Shown here in pieces: positions 61,801 through 64,000 of a stretch of 64,000 nucleotides of DNA. The notes below the pieces were generated by a model, which was not told the DNA's origin, did not search any database, and worked only from the letters and a program-made list of their open reading frames with translations. Source of the DNA: an uncultured Bacteroidales bacterium. GTDB lineage: Bacteria; Bacteroidota; Bacteroidia; Bacteroidales; P3. Location of the stretch: the NCBI GenBank assembly GCA_900316965.1, contig ONEY01000003.1:62001-126000 (forward strand), given 5' to 3'. The translations under genes were made by a program, and so were the position numbers. Numbering within the stretch: the first letter of the stretch is position 1; the number at the start of each line of letters is the position of its first letter.

Positions 61801-63462
61801 TCAAGGAACATCGCATTCCTGCTGTAAATATTCCTCTGTGTTCTCCTCAGAATATTGCAATTCCGCGTTGCCGTCAAAGATGCTGACATAAACATAATTG
61901 TATGGTGCTGGAGTGTAACCTACGGTGACGGTGTATTTTTCCCACTTGTATTCCGTAGAGGTGCCGTTGTCTTTCTGTTTCTTGGCACCTTTGGGGAGTT
62001 TCACTTTGTCAACAATGGCTTCCGATGAGCCCGTGCCAACGATAACATAGTTTATTGTGTTGATGGGCAAAGCAGCGTCATAATTCATTTCCTTTTCGTT
62101 GTTACCCATAGCACAAAGAGCTACAATATAACCGCCTCCGATGCTCTGGTTGTTAAGCATGTAGTTGAATCGAGTGCTGTCAAACATAACCCTCTGAGCA
62201 CGATCGTAACGCTCGATACCCTGCATTACGGCAAGTTCTTCGTAATTTTTGGGAAATTTGCCCTTCAAACCATCCCAGTCGATATAGTCGTTGACAACAT
62301 TGATGTTGGGAGCTTGAGACTTAACCTCAACATGGAGTGGGAGTTCCCCAAATAGGTATTCATCAAGCTGATAACTATCGATATCAAACTGTGGATTGGC
62401 GACATAGGCACCTTTCTTGTCTATGGTCCCCCACAAGTCATCGACTCTCACCAAAGCATATTTTCCACAAAAACTCTGTGCATAATCGAACTGAGGATTT
62501 ATTTTGATGGTACCTTTTTTATCGATATAACCCCAACTGTCACCCATCTTGACGGGGGCAAGATTGGCTTCGCCAAAAGGTTTGGCGTTTGAAAACTGAG
62601 GATTAATGACATAAGTTCCTTTCTTGTCGACCCATCCCCACTGGTCTCCCATGAGCACCATAAACATGCCCATGTCAGGAACCATGGCGTCGAATTGAGG
62701 GTTGATGACATACTTGCCATTTTTGTCAATAACACCATATTTGTCGCCCGACTCAACAACGGCGACACCATCGAAGAATGGGTATACCTCGCCAAATTGA
62801 GGGTTGATTTTGATGGCTCCTGTGTTGTCGACATATCCATACTTGTCATCCATGCGGAAAGGCATTAGTTTTTCGGAATAGTCTTTGAGATAGTAGCGAG
62901 CACCTTCAATGTTCTCAAACAACTTGTTGCCTTTGATGTCAATAAACTGGGCTTCTGCAATTATCGATTTGTCTTTGACCACACACTTATTGCACGAGGC
63001 TATGCCGTCGATGTAGACAGACACAGCATCAGCGTCGCTTTCTGTCTGCACCTTGCCTTTGGTATTGATAAGTTGAGGGCAACCTCCCTCTTCCACCACC
63101 CAGGCAAAACCATTATAGAAATCAGTGGCTTCTGCATAGCGCGGCTCTATTGCCCATTGCCCTTTGGCGTTGAGGTAGCCGAAACGGCGAACTGGATACT
63201 CAACGCTGTCGCTGCCGTCGAGGGTGGCTTTTTTGATATTCACATTGATGACTGCGAGGGCAAGACCGTCACGAAAGAATCCTGCATAAACCAACTCCAT
63301 GGGTGCGATAACAATCTCTCCTTTCATATTTGCGTAGCCATACATATTGTCACGCTCAAATGGAAATAAGTCAAGGTCCTGAATTACCTTGTGTCCTGTT
63401 TTTCCGCAACCGGTGAAAAGCAATACCATCACCGAGGCGATTGTAAATAGAATTTTTTTCAT
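61801..63462 (-). CDS. WG-repeat lipoprotein
   Basis: 553 residues from the MKKILF start at 63462. The lipobox is LLFTGC (Cys about 19). About eight WG (KWGY-type) repeats fill about 30-390: for example YGYANMKGEIVIAPMEL, KYGYVDNTGAIKINPQF, QWGWVDKKGTYVINPQF, SWGYIDKKGTIKINPQF. About 400-540 is a separate domain with a sulfhydryl-free beta pattern (NNEKEMNYDAALPINTINYVIVGTG). WG repeats form beta-solenoid or propeller-like structures of unknown binding target. It converges on the response regulator and stands alone. Confidence 0.9.
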   Translation of the reverse strand: MKKILFTIASVMVLLFTGCGKTGHKVIQDLDLFPFERDNMYGYANMKGEIVIAPMELVYAGFFRDGLALAVINVNIKKATLDGSDSVEYPVRRFGYLNAKGQWAIEPRYAEATDFYNGFAWVVEEGGCPQLINTKGKVQTESDADAVSVYIDGIASCNKCVVKDKSIIAEAQFIDIKGNKLFENIEGARYYLKDYSEKLMPFRMDDKYGYVDNTGAIKINPQFGEVYPFFDGVAVVESGDKYGVIDKNGKYVINPQFDAMVPDMGMFMVLMGDQWGWVDKKGTYVINPQFSNAKPFGEANLAPVKMGDSWGYIDKKGTIKINPQFDYAQSFCGKYALVRVDDLWGTIDKKGAYVANPQFDIDSYQLDEYLFGELPLHVEVKSQAPNINVVNDYIDWDGLKGKFPKNYEELAVMQGIERYDRAQRVMFDSTRFNYMLNNQSIGGGYIVALCAMGNNEKEMNYDAALPINTINYVIVGTGSSEAIVDKVKLPKGAKKQKDNGTSTEYKWEKYTVTVGYTPAPYNYVYVSIFDGNAELQYSEENTEEYLQQECDVP

Positions 63463-63550
63463 GGGCATCTTGTTATTTATGGGTTATACAATAATCGGAG
63501 AATAAAGTGTGAAAAATAGCTGTCACAACTATTGTTTGGCCTATTTACAA

Positions 63551-63600
63551 CACAAGCCGTGCAATATAGTTTTTTTGCTATTTGAATTGCGCGGTTTGTG
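63551..63600. terminator. Stem-loop, possible terminator of the SDR gene
   Basis: Arms 63551-63569 and 63578-63600 pair with two wobble pairs and a small bulge. On the minus strand it follows the SDR gene, but no strong T run comes after it. Confidence 0.5.
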
Positions 63601-63643
63601 TTGCTTTCGACTGCTATCTGCAAGGTGACTTGCAGCCGTACTA

Positions 63644-64000
63644 TTAAAGCAGTTTCTTCTTGAGGTTGAGGATCATGTCGTCGGTCATGCGCTCAAGGTC
63701 ATATTGAGGATTCCAGCCCCATTCGTTGCGTGCGCAGCTGTCATCCATCTTGTTGGGCCAGCTGTCGGCGATAGCCTGCTTTATAGGTTCTGGCTCGTAA
63801 ACCATCTCAAAGTTGGGATAACGTTTCTTGATGGCGTTGTAGATGATTTCTGGGTCAAAACTCATAGAGGTGACATTGAAGCTATTGCGGTGCACAAGCT
63901 TGGTGGGATCAGCCTCCATGATGTCAATCATGGCCTTCTGTGCGTCGGGCATATACATCATGTCCATATAGGTGCCTTTCTTAAGCGGGCAGACAAATTT
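63644..64000 (-). CDS. NAD-dependent epimerase/threonine dehydrogenase-like SDR, C-terminal part
   Basis: The frame runs off the right edge; 118 codons are visible. It reads FVCPLKKGTYMDMMYMPDAQKAMIDIMEA, then HRNSFNVTSMSFDPEIIYNAIKKRYP and DSWPNKMDDSCARNEWGWNPQYDLERM. These match the C-terminal half of short-chain L-threonine 3-dehydrogenases of Bacteroidota (extended SDR family, UDP-sugar epimerase relatives). The NAD site and the catalytic Tyr-x-x-x-Lys lie outside the window. It turns threonine into 2-amino-3-ketobutyrate if the assignment holds. Confidence 0.8.
   Translation of the reverse strand, partial: KFVCPLKKGTYMDMMYMPDAQKAMIDIMEADPTKLVHRNSFNVTSMSFDPEIIYNAIKKRYPNFEMVYEPEPIKQAIADSWPNKMDDSCARNEWGWNPQYDLERMTDDMILNLKKKLL

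Noticed and set aside
1..64000. CRISPR array, prophage, complete IS or restriction-modification system
   Set aside because: No regular direct repeats with spacers, no phage structural genes, no transposase or methylase motifs were seen.

Overview
The window looks like chromosomal DNA of a member of the Bacteroidota, order Bacteroidales, probably anaerobic and possibly host- or gut-associated; I cannot name a genus. Evidence: promoters of the Bacteroidota form (TTTG, about 20 bases, TAnnTTTG) upstream of many genes; a type IX secretion (T9SS) C-terminal sorting domain; lineage-typical families (DUF4836 lipoprotein, S46 dipeptidyl-peptidase, TPR/PD40/OmpA protein, DUF4369-like thioredoxin fold, bifunctional RibBA, ZapA followed by RNase Y); weak dependence on Shine-Dalgarno sites; and a reverse rubrerythrin, which suits an anaerobe.

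Layout. 0-9.8 kb: a T9SS cargo protein facing an ECF sigma factor, then miaA behind a large OmpA-family envelope protein, an EamA transporter, and an outer-membrane barrel/rbfA/LolC-E-like operon. 10-18.4 kb: a DUF4836 lipoprotein/ABC ATPase/FtsX permease operon, a NatAB-type exporter, and an SPFH/Arc/two-membrane-protein operon interrupted by a four-helix-bundle gene bounded by inverted hexamer repeats. 18.5-22.1 kb is the accessory part: two paralogous small membrane proteins flank a decaying surface module (frameshifted C10 protease, lipoprotein, frameshifted fibre-like protein), followed by a 0.7-kb gene-free stretch with palindromes and an 11-bp repeat. 22.2-26.9 kb: a GC-rich purine permease and O-antigen-type flippase, then a VWA-like membrane protein.

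27-41 kb is mostly envelope biology: a DPP11-like peptidase, pth, coaX, an outer-membrane protein, a TPR protein, an LptC-like lipoprotein, a ComEA-like HhH protein, then lpxD translationally coupled to two SGNH hydrolases and an MBOAT O-acyltransferase, which I read as a surface-glycan O-acylation operon. 41-50.5 kb is housekeeping: SprT-like protein, ribBA, a ZapB-like coiled coil, zapA, a candidate 6S RNA, rny, lgt, gpmA, three tRNAs (Ser-GCT, Pro-TGG, Arg-TCT), a MITE-like element and an acyl-CoA transferase. 50.5-64 kb: reverse rubrerythrin and flavin reductase, a thiol-redox protein, manA, a TolC/HlyD/double ABC-2 permease efflux operon followed by a LytS/LytTR pair, a WG-repeat lipoprotein, and the C-terminal part of a threonine-dehydrogenase-like SDR running off the edge.

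No complete insertion sequence, prophage, CRISPR array or restriction system was seen. The strongest leads for something undescribed are the lpxD/SGNH/SGNH/MBOAT operon, the four-helix-bundle insert with its inverted hexamer repeats, the perfect 17-bp inverted repeat inside the lptC signal-peptide region, and the paired small membrane proteins around the decaying protease/fibre module. All calls come from reading the sequence; no database search was run.
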